Of a DNA stretch of 35,146 nucleotides, positions 14,128 to 21,884 are shown in pieces. The notes beneath the pieces were generated by a model, which worked only from the letters and a program-made list of their open reading frames with translations, searched no databases and was not told the origin of the DNA. The DNA lies in assembly GCA_904502245.1 (NCBI GenBank), contig CAJGDN010000003.1, positions 1 to 35,146 of the forward strand. The letters are read 5' to 3'. Within the stretch, counting starts at the first letter, position 1. Each line of letters opens with the position of its first letter. Source of the stretch: an uncultured Alphaproteobacteria bacterium (GTDB lineage: Bacteria > Pseudomonadota > Alphaproteobacteria > Rs-D84). A program made the position numbers and the translations under genes.

Positions 14128-14928
14128 ATGAAAAAAGTAATTTATACATGTATTACCGGCGAATATGATGACGCGTGCGCACATACATACCTGGATGACA
14201 GTTGGGATTACGTTATGTTTACCGACAACCAATATCTGTTGACTATGCCACGATATATGCACTGGGAAATACGACCATTGCATTTCAATAAAATGAGCAA
14301 TGTAAAAAATGCACGATGGCACAAAATCAATGCGCACATAATTTTCCCTGAATACGATTACAGTTTATGGATTGATGCGAATATTGTAATTCAGTCAGGT
14401 GATTTCTTTGAACGAATAAACGGAATAATTAATTCAGATGTAAATATATCTGTGCCATTACACCCGCTGCGAAATTGCATATTTGACGAAGCAAAGACAA
14501 TCAAAGATTTAAAGATTGATAACAAAAACACAGTCAATCGAGAAATGCAAAAATTACACTGTTGGCACTATCCCAAAGATAATGGCCTGAATGAAACCTG
14601 CATCATGCTGCGACAACATAATAACAAAAAAATTAAACGCGCACAAAAAAGATGGTGGTACATGGTTAAAAATTATTCTAAGCGCGACCAATTATCATAC
14701 AACTGGGCAATGTGGCGTGGAGGAATAAAAACTATGCCGATGTATTCAAGACCCGGCGAACACAGAAAATCGCATGAACTGCTGTTTGTACATAAACGTA
14801 GCCACAACCAAAATCCGGCTGAAAATTTTGATACATGGACTATCCCGTACTGGATGGCAAAAATATGCAAATTCATGATTCTACATACAAAAGACAAAGA
14901 AGATTTTCTGAAAAAACACTGTGCATAG
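14128..14928 (+). CDS. DUF616-type putative glycosyltransferase
   Basis: A 266-aa protein opening MKKVIYTCITGEYDDACAH, the typical start of DUF616 proteins. They also have W-D-Y-V-M-F-T-D (here 26-33), a region with YSLWIDANIVIQ that supplies a D-x-N metal-site analogue, and a H-x-x-x-D-C/W-x-Y element (here LHCWHYPKDNG). DUF616 is a GT-A-like family; plant members act in cell-wall glycans, bacterial ones sit in surface polysaccharide loci. I start at 14128, one base after the previous stop; an in-frame ATG at 14071 would overlap the upstream gene by 56 bases with no ribosome site. The C-terminal 90 residues are rich in basic and aromatic residues. Confidence 0.8.
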   Translation: MKKVIYTCITGEYDDACAHTYLDDSWDYVMFTDNQYLLTMPRYMHWEIRPLHFNKMSNVKNARWHKINAHIIFPEYDYSLWIDANIVIQSGDFFERINGIINSDVNISVPLHPLRNCIFDEAKTIKDLKIDNKNTVNREMQKLHCWHYPKDNGLNETCIMLRQHNNKKIKRAQKRWWYMVKNYSKRDQLSYNWAMWRGGIKTMPMYSRPGEHRKSHELLFVHKRSHNQNPAENFDTWTIPYWMAKICKFMILHTKDKEDFLKKHCA

Positions 14929-14938
14929 GTAATAACAT

Positions 14939-15733
14939 ATGAAAAATAAATACGATATCGTTTATTCAATTGGACATGACTGTGCATGCAGCATGTATTT
15001 AAAAAAACATAATTTGAGAGTTGTTTCTGGACCGCTGGATTGGCTGACCAGTGTGCCGGCCCATATGCGTTTTAATATGATACTGAATGATTTTGACGGA
15101 TTCATGAATATTGAAGATTTTGAATTTGTTGAAAAGAATCCAAATATCGTGAACGATGAAAAATGCGACTATTATAAAAATAAACGCACAGGGCTGTATT
15201 TTTATCATGATTTCCCAGCAGGCGTGCCGCTGCATAATTCATACCAAATGGTCGCAGAAAAATACGCACGACGAATTGCACGATTTTTTTCGAATATACG
15301 CTCTCATGAACGAGTTCTGCTGGTTTGGTTTTCACACTATCATAATACTACAAATGATGCTTGGCTGGATTTTTCTAAACAGTTTTGCGCAAAGGTAAAT
15401 AAATCTGTTGATTTCCTAATTATTCAGCACCGCGAAAATCAATTTGTGCCACAAAAAACAATTATCGCATCAAACATTATACGATATGACGTGCACACAG
15501 TCGAAAAAGACAAAAATGGAAACAACACCACAATCGGAAATGAAAAACTGTGCAACCCTATATTTGCACAATTTTCACTGCGCGTACCACGAAATCGACG
15601 TATTAATTACGCATATAAACAATGCCTGATACATGGTATTTGCAAATTTATACCGATAAAAAGTATACGACATGCGTGGCGCAAAAAATTACAGAACGAC
15701 ATTTATAATATTATCTATAACCGCAAAAATTAA
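14939..15733 (+). CDS. DUF1796-type putative papain-like cysteine peptidase
   Basis: A 264-aa protein starting DIVYSIGHDCACSMYLKKHNL. The S-x-G-x-D-C segment, a following SGPLDWL, and YFYHDFPAG near residue 90 match the DUF1796 family, annotated as papain-like cysteine peptidases from fold prediction. Such genes recur inside surface glycan clusters with glycosyltransferases, where an actual peptidase activity is unproven and a transfer or hydrolase role on the glycan or its carrier is just as likely. C17 (HDC) and H/D in the HDF segment are catalytic candidates. AGG before the ATG at 10 bases after the previous stop suggests co-transcription. The last bases overlap the stop of the convergent mltB-like gene (15730-15733), with no terminator between. 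Confidence 0.72.
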   Translation: MKNKYDIVYSIGHDCACSMYLKKHNLRVVSGPLDWLTSVPAHMRFNMILNDFDGFMNIEDFEFVEKNPNIVNDEKCDYYKNKRTGLYFYHDFPAGVPLHNSYQMVAEKYARRIARFFSNIRSHERVLLVWFSHYHNTTNDAWLDFSKQFCAKVNKSVDFLIIQHRENQFVPQKTIIASNIIRYDVHTVEKDKNGNNTTIGNEKLCNPIFAQFSLRVPRNRRINYAYKQCLIHGICKFIPIKSIRHAWRKKLQNDIYNIIYNRKN

Positions 15734-16776
15734 TGCAATTGGTCCGCCAGATTCGCAATAGCAATTGCATACCAGTTAGAATTATTCCATTTCTTAATCC
15801 GATAGAAATTTGGATACGTCAAATACGCAGTTATGACTGGCATTGGTGCAACATCTGTATCTGATGCAATTTCTGATGTGGCTGAATCACGTATTTGTGA
15901 AATCTGCGCGACATCAGCAACCAGACCAGCAACCATCTCATTTTGTGGAATTGCAGAACCGTCCGGATTTGTGACACCCAACGCCGTCCATTGGGGTAAT
16001 GTTAATTTAGTCTTGCCATCCAGCAAAGACACATCAAAATCTGCCGGCAACACAACCTGACGCACAATACGTTCGTTTTTATTCCAGCCTAATTTATTCA
16101 AATAATTACCAGCACTGAACATGGCATCGCCAATGTTATTTATTATATCAATACGACCATCCCCATTACCATCGGCACCATATTGCACCAGTGTGGTTGG
16201 AATAAACTGAAAATGCCCCATTGCACCCGCCCAAGATCCCTGAATATCATTTATTTCCAATTTGTTTTTATCCGCAATTTTCATCAATGCGATTAACTGA
16301 TTTTCAAAGAATGTTTTACGACGACCGTCATACATCAAGGTAAAGAATGCATCTGTTAATTTATGACGTGATTTAATTGCACCATAATTTGATTCCATAC
16401 CCCAAAATGCCAACATAACATGTGGTGGCACACCATATTTATTTTCAACACGAGATAACATTGTCGGGTACTTTGCACGCATTTTTTTCCCTGTCGAAAT
16501 ACGCATCGGATTTACAGTACGTGATAAATACCCATCTAATGTTAACTTAAATTCAGCTTGATTCTTGTCACTTTTTATAATTGATGGAATAAAGGCCGGA
16601 CCGTGTAATGTAGACTTTATCATATCATCAGACACTTTTTCTGATGCCGCGCGTGCACGCACAGAATCCAGCATTTCATACCATCTGTCGACATTAAATT
16701 CACCACGCATGGCAATCGCATAATTCGGCACCAACACAGCAGTGGCAAACAGCCATGCAAAAAATTTGAACCGCAT
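15730..16776 (-). CDS. mltB: MltB-type lytic murein transglycosylase (GH103, SLT_2)
   Basis: A 348-aa secreted enzyme that cleaves peptidoglycan glycan strands, making 1,6-anhydro-muramic ends. A signal peptide (FFAWLFATAVLVPNYAIA) without a lipobox makes it periplasmic and soluble, unlike lipoprotein MltB. The catalytic Glu is E128 in AFWGMESNYG. Downstream, GSWAGAMGHFQFIPTTL and the DGNGDGRIDIINNIGDAM element match the family's substrate groove and calcium-binding-like loop; NYLNKLGW follows. It ends NWYAIAIANLADQL, the usual close of the domain, without an extra peptidoglycan-binding domain. GGGGG lies before the ATG, 22 bases after the stop of the outer-membrane protein gene, so the two form an operon. 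Confidence 0.94.
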   Translation of the reverse strand: MRFKFFAWLFATAVLVPNYAIAMRGEFNVDRWYEMLDSVRARAASEKVSDDMIKSTLHGPAFIPSIIKSDKNQAEFKLTLDGYLSRTVNPMRISTGKKMRAKYPTMLSRVENKYGVPPHVMLAFWGMESNYGAIKSRHKLTDAFFTLMYDGRRKTFFENQLIALMKIADKNKLEINDIQGSWAGAMGHFQFIPTTLVQYGADGNGDGRIDIINNIGDAMFSAGNYLNKLGWNKNERIVRQVVLPADFDVSLLDGKTKLTLPQWTALGVTNPDGSAIPQNEMVAGLVADVAQISQIRDSATSEIASDTDVAPMPVITAYLTYPNFYRIKKWNNSNWYAIAIANLADQLH

Positions 16777-16798
16777 ATTCAGCCCCCAATTATATTAA

Positions 16799-18313
16799 TT
16801 AAAACGCATACTTTACGCCCAAATGCAAACCAAACGATTGCCATGTGGCGCGTTTTAAGGAATCAGACACCTGTTCAGTATAGGCAGAAACAGTTTCTAA
16901 TAATGGTATGTAATATACATTTCCATTTGAATCTATCATTTCCTGCATAACATATTGACCGTTTTCGTCAATTACATATTGGCTGTATTCTGCAACATAT
17001 AATTCGCCGCCTATTCTGCCAACATGGAACAGATTCGTATCAACCTTTAACGACAGTTTAATACGATCAGACAATTTGTAATTGTATTCCAATTCAGCAG
17101 AATACGAGTATGCACCATTACTGCCTTCGTCCAGGAAACTGGGGTTCTGTTGCCAGTCAGTACGATTTGGCCAGATGCCCTCGGATGAATATTTTGGCAG
17201 TCCGAACTGTAAATACATACGCAGATTATCTTTCAGCGTCATTTGTTTTTCTATTTCCAGACCAACATAAAATCCAGACCATGTAGTATTATAGATGTGG
17301 GTCGTCCCCTCTACTATAATCGGGCCATCACCACCAATAATTACACATTCGCCCGCAGATACACCCCATGGCACAGTGCCCATTGCAATTTCATAATCGC
17401 CAGTGTACAGGGTGTCGCCTAAAACACCAAAACCATCATAATAACCAGATGTTGTGTTTGTGACAACCTTGATATCTTCGGGAGACATACATACCTGGTA
17501 CCAGTTTTCCGATACTTCGACCCCAACAGGCACAGAATAATATTCACCAAATTCATCACCATAGACGTATTCGCCTTTGTCTGTCATCAACGGCAGGTAC
17601 ACGCCAGGATTTGGGTAATAATGATTGGCCATTTCCAGGTTATGTTTAAATATTTCATATCCAAACGATGGTGACAATTTCCATCCGCCAATATCCCATA
17701 CATGATGGGCAGATACCCCAAATCGGAAATAATTGCTGCGACCAGACTGATCACCCATTGATATTGTAAATATACCGTAATCTTGGTACGCTTCATCAAA
17801 TGGTTTTAAGTCATAATCCATCGACAAACCGCCGTGCGACATATTACCATAGGCATATTCACCAAAAACCGACAAATCAAAATTACGCAGGCTGAAATTA
17901 TGTTTTGCGCCAACACGGATCTCATTCCAAACCATATCATCCCATTCCAAAATGGAATTTACACCCGTTTCAAATTCGAAATCTGCAAAACGACGCGAAT
18001 AACCCGCATAGATGGATGTTGCGGGTTCTGATTCAGATGGTAACGCAATGCCATTTGGCGTCATTGTGCCTGAAATCGTTGGCATTTGTGGACGCGGAAC
18101 CTGATATGTATACGTCTGAGTATTTAAAACCTGTTTCGAACCAGTCTGACCAACATATTTCGTATAACCGCGCGCAGCATAACGATTATAGGCCGCCTGG
18201 TTTGCAGTTGGTGCAGCTGCTGTTTGATAGTATGATGGAACCCCCTCATTCGCAGCAAACACCGCAAATGGAGCAAAAAGACTGGTTAAAAATAAAAACT
18301 TTCCGACCTTCAT
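16799..18313 (-). CDS. Outer-membrane beta-barrel protein, possibly omptin-like
   Basis: A 504-aa protein with a signal peptide (MKVGKFLFLTSLFAPFAVFA), a 60-residue Ala/Tyr/Thr-rich linker, then alternating amphipathic strands rich in Tyr, Gly and Trp. It ends GLHLGVKYAF, the C-terminal Phe signal used for barrel insertion. The spacing of paired strands (GWKLSPSFGYEIF, WSGFYVGLEIEKQM, YSYSAELEYNYKL) recalls omptin proteases, but I could not locate the omptin Asp-His pairs with confidence. There is an unusually long acidic extracellular loop around residues 240-330 (DEFGEYYS, SPEDIK, GECVIIGGDGPI) with two cysteines. It is co-transcribed with the mltB-like gene and shares its promoter block with ldh. 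Porin, adhesin or protease remain open. Confidence 0.75.
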   Translation of the reverse strand: MKVGKFLFLTSLFAPFAVFAANEGVPSYYQTAAAPTANQAAYNRYAARGYTKYVGQTGSKQVLNTQTYTYQVPRPQMPTISGTMTPNGIALPSESEPATSIYAGYSRRFADFEFETGVNSILEWDDMVWNEIRVGAKHNFSLRNFDLSVFGEYAYGNMSHGGLSMDYDLKPFDEAYQDYGIFTISMGDQSGRSNYFRFGVSAHHVWDIGGWKLSPSFGYEIFKHNLEMANHYYPNPGVYLPLMTDKGEYVYGDEFGEYYSVPVGVEVSENWYQVCMSPEDIKVVTNTTSGYYDGFGVLGDTLYTGDYEIAMGTVPWGVSAGECVIIGGDGPIIVEGTTHIYNTTWSGFYVGLEIEKQMTLKDNLRMYLQFGLPKYSSEGIWPNRTDWQQNPSFLDEGSNGAYSYSAELEYNYKLSDRIKLSLKVDTNLFHVGRIGGELYVAEYSQYVIDENGQYVMQEMIDSNGNVYYIPLLETVSAYTEQVSDSLKRATWQSFGLHLGVKYAF

Positions 18314-18331
18314 AACTTTGATATCAGATGT

Positions 18332-18340
18332 ATTATATCA
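18332..18340 (-). promoter_or_regulatory. Extended -10 promoter of the outer-membrane protein/mltB operon
   Basis: Minus strand TG-A-TATAAT (18340-18332); start near 18325, 12 bases before the ATG. Nearly identical over 23 bases to the ldh promoter. Confidence 0.6.
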
Positions 18341-18378
18341 TAAAAATAAGCCACATAAAAGTGTTTTTCATTTATCAC

Positions 18379-18406
18379 TTGCACGAAAAAATTCAGATTG
18401 TAAAAT
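18379..18406 (+). promoter_or_regulatory. Promoter of hemW
   Basis: TTGCAC (18379-18384), 16-bp spacer, TAAAAT (18401-18406). Start expected near 18413, about four bases before the ATG at 18417, where no ribosome site is seen. Confidence 0.45.
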
Positions 18407-18416
18407 AGCTAGCACT

Positions 18417-19475
18417 ATGAAGAATAATCCACATAATATTTATATTCATGTTCCATTCTGTAAATCAAAATGCAATTATTGCGCCTTTTTTTCACACGCA
18501 TGCAGCACACCAGACTGGGGTACATACACGAATGAAATCTGTGAGGAAATAAAATATTGGGGATGTCGTCTGGGGCAAATTGATGTGCCAACTGTATTTT
18601 TTGGCGGGGGCACACCATCATTGATGCCGGTGGAATCTTTTGAAAAATTTATTAACGCAATCCGTATTAACTTTAATTTGACAAGTGATGCTGAAATTAC
18701 ATTGGAATCAAACCCAGGAACACTGACAGCAAAAAAACTGGATGCATTCAAAAAAGCTGGCGTAAATCGTTTGTCGATTGGTGTACAAAGTCTGGATGAT
18801 GAAAAACTTAAATTTCTGGCACGACAACATAACGCGCAAGATGCATTAAATTTAATTCAGATTGCACAGAATATGGGCCTGCGCGTGTCGGCAGATTTTA
18901 TATACGGTCTGCCTGGGGACACAGCAGAATCTGTCATAGCATTATGTCGGCAGATTAATAATATTGGTTTGGAACATGTATCTATGTACGAATTAACCAT
19001 TGAAGAAAATACCCCATTCGGCAAAATGAATTTGAATATGCCATCAAATAACGAAATGGCAAAGATGTATATGGCAATTAGCAAACACCTGGCATTGCCA
19101 CGATACGAGGTTTCAAACTATTGCACCCCCGGCCAGGAATGCCTGCACAATCAAAACATCTGGGATGGCGGGGCATATATTGGAATCGGACGCGCGGCAG
19201 CAGGACGCATATTTTTAGATGGCATGTGGCACGAACAGATGGGACATGGTGCACGATTTGAAAAAATATCCAACAGCACGCGCGCAATCGAGATGATATT
19301 AACCGGAATGCGAACAGTCCGTGGATGTCAATTGACAGACGCAATAAAAAACGTTATTGATATGGAATGGGTCTCACAACACCCAGAATATGTAAAAATT
19401 CAGAATAACCGCATTTCCGCGACAACGCAGGGCATGCTGATTCTGGACGAAATAATTGCAAAAATAATACGGTAA
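18417..19475 (+). CDS. hemW: HemW-type radical SAM heme chaperone
   Basis: A 352-aa radical SAM protein. NIYIHVPFCKSKCNYCAF carries the iron-sulfur motif C15-x3-C19-x2-C22. FFGGGTPSLM, ESNPGTL, RLSIGVQSLDD and DFIYGLPGDT are the conserved HemN/HemW blocks, and YEVSNYCTPGQECLHN begins the C-terminal HemN domain. HemW binds heme and delivers it to respiratory enzymes; it lacks the longer N-terminal region of true coproporphyrinogen oxidase HemN, and the fourth conserved Cys after C-x-x-x-C-x-x-C of HemN is not present. I start at 18417, because the 33 codons upstream contain the promoter. The next gene follows after six bases, as an operon. A respiratory chain with hemes is implied. Confidence 0.9.
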   Translation: MKNNPHNIYIHVPFCKSKCNYCAFFSHACSTPDWGTYTNEICEEIKYWGCRLGQIDVPTVFFGGGTPSLMPVESFEKFINAIRINFNLTSDAEITLESNPGTLTAKKLDAFKKAGVNRLSIGVQSLDDEKLKFLARQHNAQDALNLIQIAQNMGLRVSADFIYGLPGDTAESVIALCRQINNIGLEHVSMYELTIEENTPFGKMNLNMPSNNEMAKMYMAISKHLALPRYEVSNYCTPGQECLHNQNIWDGGAYIGIGRAAAGRIFLDGMWHEQMGHGARFEKISNSTRAIEMILTGMRTVRGCQLTDAIKNVIDMEWVSQHPEYVKIQNNRISATTQGMLILDEIIAKIIR

Positions 19476-19481
19476 AGGAAA

Positions 19482-21464
19482 ATGGAACATAAATTTTTAA
19501 ACATTGTCGGCATTGTTGCGGTTATTGCCGCAGTCGCATGGGCAAACATTTCACCAAAGGAGAAAGTAGTGAACGCAGGTATAAAATTAGAAAACATGGA
19601 CATAACTGTTAACCCGGGCAATGATTTCTATGCATATGCAAATGCCGGCTGGCAGAAACACAATCCAATTCCAGACGATTACAGCCGATATGGCGCATTT
19701 GAAGTATTGCGCAACACAAATCTGGAAAGAACACGCGAAATCGCCGAGAACGATAATGGTAAAATCGGCACACTGTATGCGGTTGCAATGGATGCAGAAA
19801 AACTGAATGCGGATGGCACAAAACCAGTCCAACCATTATTGGCAGGCATCGACACACTGACGCGCACAGACCTGGAAAAATATATGGGTAATATGTTTAC
19901 ATTTTCATCTGCGTTCTGGGGCGACGGGGTTGCATTGGACGAAATGGACAGCGAACATTTCCTGTATAATATTGGTCAAGGTGGATTAGGGCTGTCGCGT
20001 GATTACTATTTTGATACAGACGCAAAAACAATAGAAGTACGCAAAAAATATAAAGAATTTATCGCAAAACAAATGAAGAACTTTGGCATAACTGTTGATG
20101 TTGATAAACTGTATGCATTGGAAGAACGTATGGCAAAATCGTTCTATCCAAAAGAAAAACTGCGCGATCCACACGCAAACTATCACAAAATGAGCATCGC
20201 GGAAATCAAAGAAAAATTCCAAGGATTTGATTGGGATGCATTTTTAAGCGCACGTGGCGCAACGGCTGCAAAATTTATTAACATTGCACAACCCGAAGCC
20301 ATTGCCGAATCAATTGCTATTATGAACGATACTGATTTTGAATTAATCAAAACATATCTGAAATATCGTATCGTATGCGCAGCAGATTCTGTTTTAGATG
20401 ACAAATCATACGACACAGCATTTGATTTCTATAATCGCACAATGGCGGGCCAGAAAGAACAAAAACCACGTTGGAAACGTGCAGTCGCGATGATTGATGA
20501 CGCACTGGGCGAAGAAGTTGGCAGACTGTATGTTGAAAAATATTTTTCAGGTGATGCCAAGACACGTATGCAAACATTGGTAAAAAATCTGCAACGTGCG
20601 TATGCAATGCGTATTGAAAAACTGGATTGGATGTCAGACGCAACCAAGCAAAAGGCAATAGAAAAATTGTCTACATTCCGTGCAAAAATTGGATATCCAG
20701 ACAAATGGCGTGACTATTCAAAACTGGAAATAAAAAATGATTCACTGTGGGAAAATATGATGCGCGTCGCAAAGTTCGAGGATGCTTTTTGGCTAAATAA
20801 AATCGGCCAAGAAAAAGACCCAAATCTGTGGTACATGAACGCACATGAAGTAAACGCATATTACGACCCATCAACAAATGAAATTTGCTTTCCGGCAGGT
20901 ATACTGCAATACCCATTCTTTGACATGGAGGCAGACGATGCATTTAACTATGGCGCAATTGGCGCGGTCATCGGGCACGAAATGACACATGGTTTCGATG
21001 ATTCAGGTCGTCATTTTGACAAAGATGGTAACATGAAAGATTGGTGGACAGTCGAAGATGCAAAAGGATTTGAGGTACGCGCAAATGTTATGAAGGAATT
21101 CTTTGACACCATTAAAATTAATGACGAAGTTAATGCAAATGGCGAATTTACATTGGGCGAAAACCTGGCGGATTACGGTGGCGTAACAATCGCATTTGAC
21201 GCGTACAAAAACTTTGGCACATCATCAACAGCCGCAGAAGGTTTAAGCGCAGACAAACGATTCTTTATCGCATACGCCGGCGCATGGGCACAAAACATTC
21301 GCGCCGAAGAAGAATTACGTCTGACCAAGGTTGACGAACATTCGCTGGGTAAAAATCGTGTAAACGGAATACTGCCACATATCAATGCATGGTATGATGC
21401 GTTTGATATTCAATCCAGCAACACGTTATACATATTACCAGAACAACGCGTGAAGTTGTGGTAA
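19482..21464 (+). CDS. pepO: M13-family zinc metallopeptidase (neprilysin/PepO type)
   Basis: A 660-aa protein of the usual M13 length. It has an N-terminal hydrophobic segment (IVGIVAVIAAVAWA), probably a membrane anchor or uncleaved signal. Zinc ligands are H499 and H503 in GHEMTHGFDD with catalytic E500, and E560 in GENLADYGG supplies the third ligand, D564 supporting. NAYYDPSTNEICFPAGILQ is the substrate-binding block with the Asn-Ala-Tyr sequence, and AGAWAQNIR follows. The canonical C-terminal C-x-V-W end is RVKLW, so the usual Cys is missing. M13 enzymes cut short peptides, here likely in the periplasm. AAAGGAAA overlaps the hemW stop and serves as its ribosome site. A bidirectional terminator follows. 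Confidence 0.95.
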   Translation: MEHKFLNIVGIVAVIAAVAWANISPKEKVVNAGIKLENMDITVNPGNDFYAYANAGWQKHNPIPDDYSRYGAFEVLRNTNLERTREIAENDNGKIGTLYAVAMDAEKLNADGTKPVQPLLAGIDTLTRTDLEKYMGNMFTFSSAFWGDGVALDEMDSEHFLYNIGQGGLGLSRDYYFDTDAKTIEVRKKYKEFIAKQMKNFGITVDVDKLYALEERMAKSFYPKEKLRDPHANYHKMSIAEIKEKFQGFDWDAFLSARGATAAKFINIAQPEAIAESIAIMNDTDFELIKTYLKYRIVCAADSVLDDKSYDTAFDFYNRTMAGQKEQKPRWKRAVAMIDDALGEEVGRLYVEKYFSGDAKTRMQTLVKNLQRAYAMRIEKLDWMSDATKQKAIEKLSTFRAKIGYPDKWRDYSKLEIKNDSLWENMMRVAKFEDAFWLNKIGQEKDPNLWYMNAHEVNAYYDPSTNEICFPAGILQYPFFDMEADDAFNYGAIGAVIGHEMTHGFDDSGRHFDKDGNMKDWWTVEDAKGFEVRANVMKEFFDTIKINDEVNANGEFTLGENLADYGGVTIAFDAYKNFGTSSTAAEGLSADKRFFIAYAGAWAQNIRAEEELRLTKVDEHSLGKNRVNGILPHINAWYDAFDIQSSNTLYILPEQRVKLW

Positions 21465-21469
21465 AAAGA

Positions 21470-21491
21470 AACGCCCGTCTGGGCGTTTTTT
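21470..21491. terminator. Bidirectional terminator between pepO and ihfA
   Basis: Stem AACGCCC / GGGCGTT with a GTCT loop, A run before and T run after, between two convergent genes. Confidence 0.85.
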
Positions 21492-21780
21492 ATTTATGAT
21501 TTGCGACACGTTCACGAAATTCATTACTGGGGCGAAATGCCGCAACACGACGCGCAGATATAATCGCGCTTTGCCCTGTTTTTGGATTGCGACCCATACG
21601 CGCGCTTTTTTCTAAAATTTTAAAACTGCCCAGACCAGCAAACTTAACCTCTTCTCCGTTAATTAATGCGTCACGAATTTCATCAAATACAACATCAACC
21701 ATTTTATACGCATCTGCCATTGTCAGGCCGAAACGTTCACGTAATCTGTCTGCAAAATCACTTCTTGTTATTGTTGCCAT
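21490..21780 (-). CDS. ihfA: Integration host factor alpha-type DNA-bending protein
   Basis: A 96-aa member of the HU/IHF family. TITRSDFADRLRERFGLT begins the helical dimer body, EEVKFAGLGSFKI is the saddle strand, and GRNPKTGQ with the intercalating Pro is the arm that bends DNA. ARRVAAFRPSNEFRERV closes it; ARRV-x-x-F-R-P is more like IHF-alpha than HU or IHF-beta. IHF shapes promoters, origins and recombination sites as a heterodimer. The beta partner is not in the window. AAAGGGTAAAG precedes the ATG, and a TTGACA/TAGAAT promoter is upstream. HU is the alternative if no partner exists. Confidence 0.85.
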   Translation of the reverse strand: MATITRSDFADRLRERFGLTMADAYKMVDVVFDEIRDALINGEEVKFAGLGSFKILEKSARMGRNPKTGQSAIISARRVAAFRPSNEFRERVANHK

Positions 21781-21812
21781 TTCTTTACCCTTTTTATAAT
21801 TTTATCCGCCAT

Positions 21813-21841
21813 ATTCTATACGAAGTATTCAACAATGTCAA
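21813..21841 (-). promoter_or_regulatory. sigma70 promoter of ihfA
   Basis: Minus strand: TTGACA (21841-21836), 17-bp spacer, TAGAAT (21818-21813); start near 21806. Confidence 0.7.
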
Positions 21842-21848
21842 ACAACAA

Positions 21849-21878
21849 CAAAAAATTTCCCCGACATTATTGTCGGGG
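21849..21878 (-). terminator. Rho-independent terminator after the 592-aa protein gene
   Basis: Stem CCCCGACA / TGTCGGGG with a TTAT loop; on the minus strand it is followed by AAATTTTTT. Confidence 0.85.
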
Positions 21879-21884
21879 GCAATT

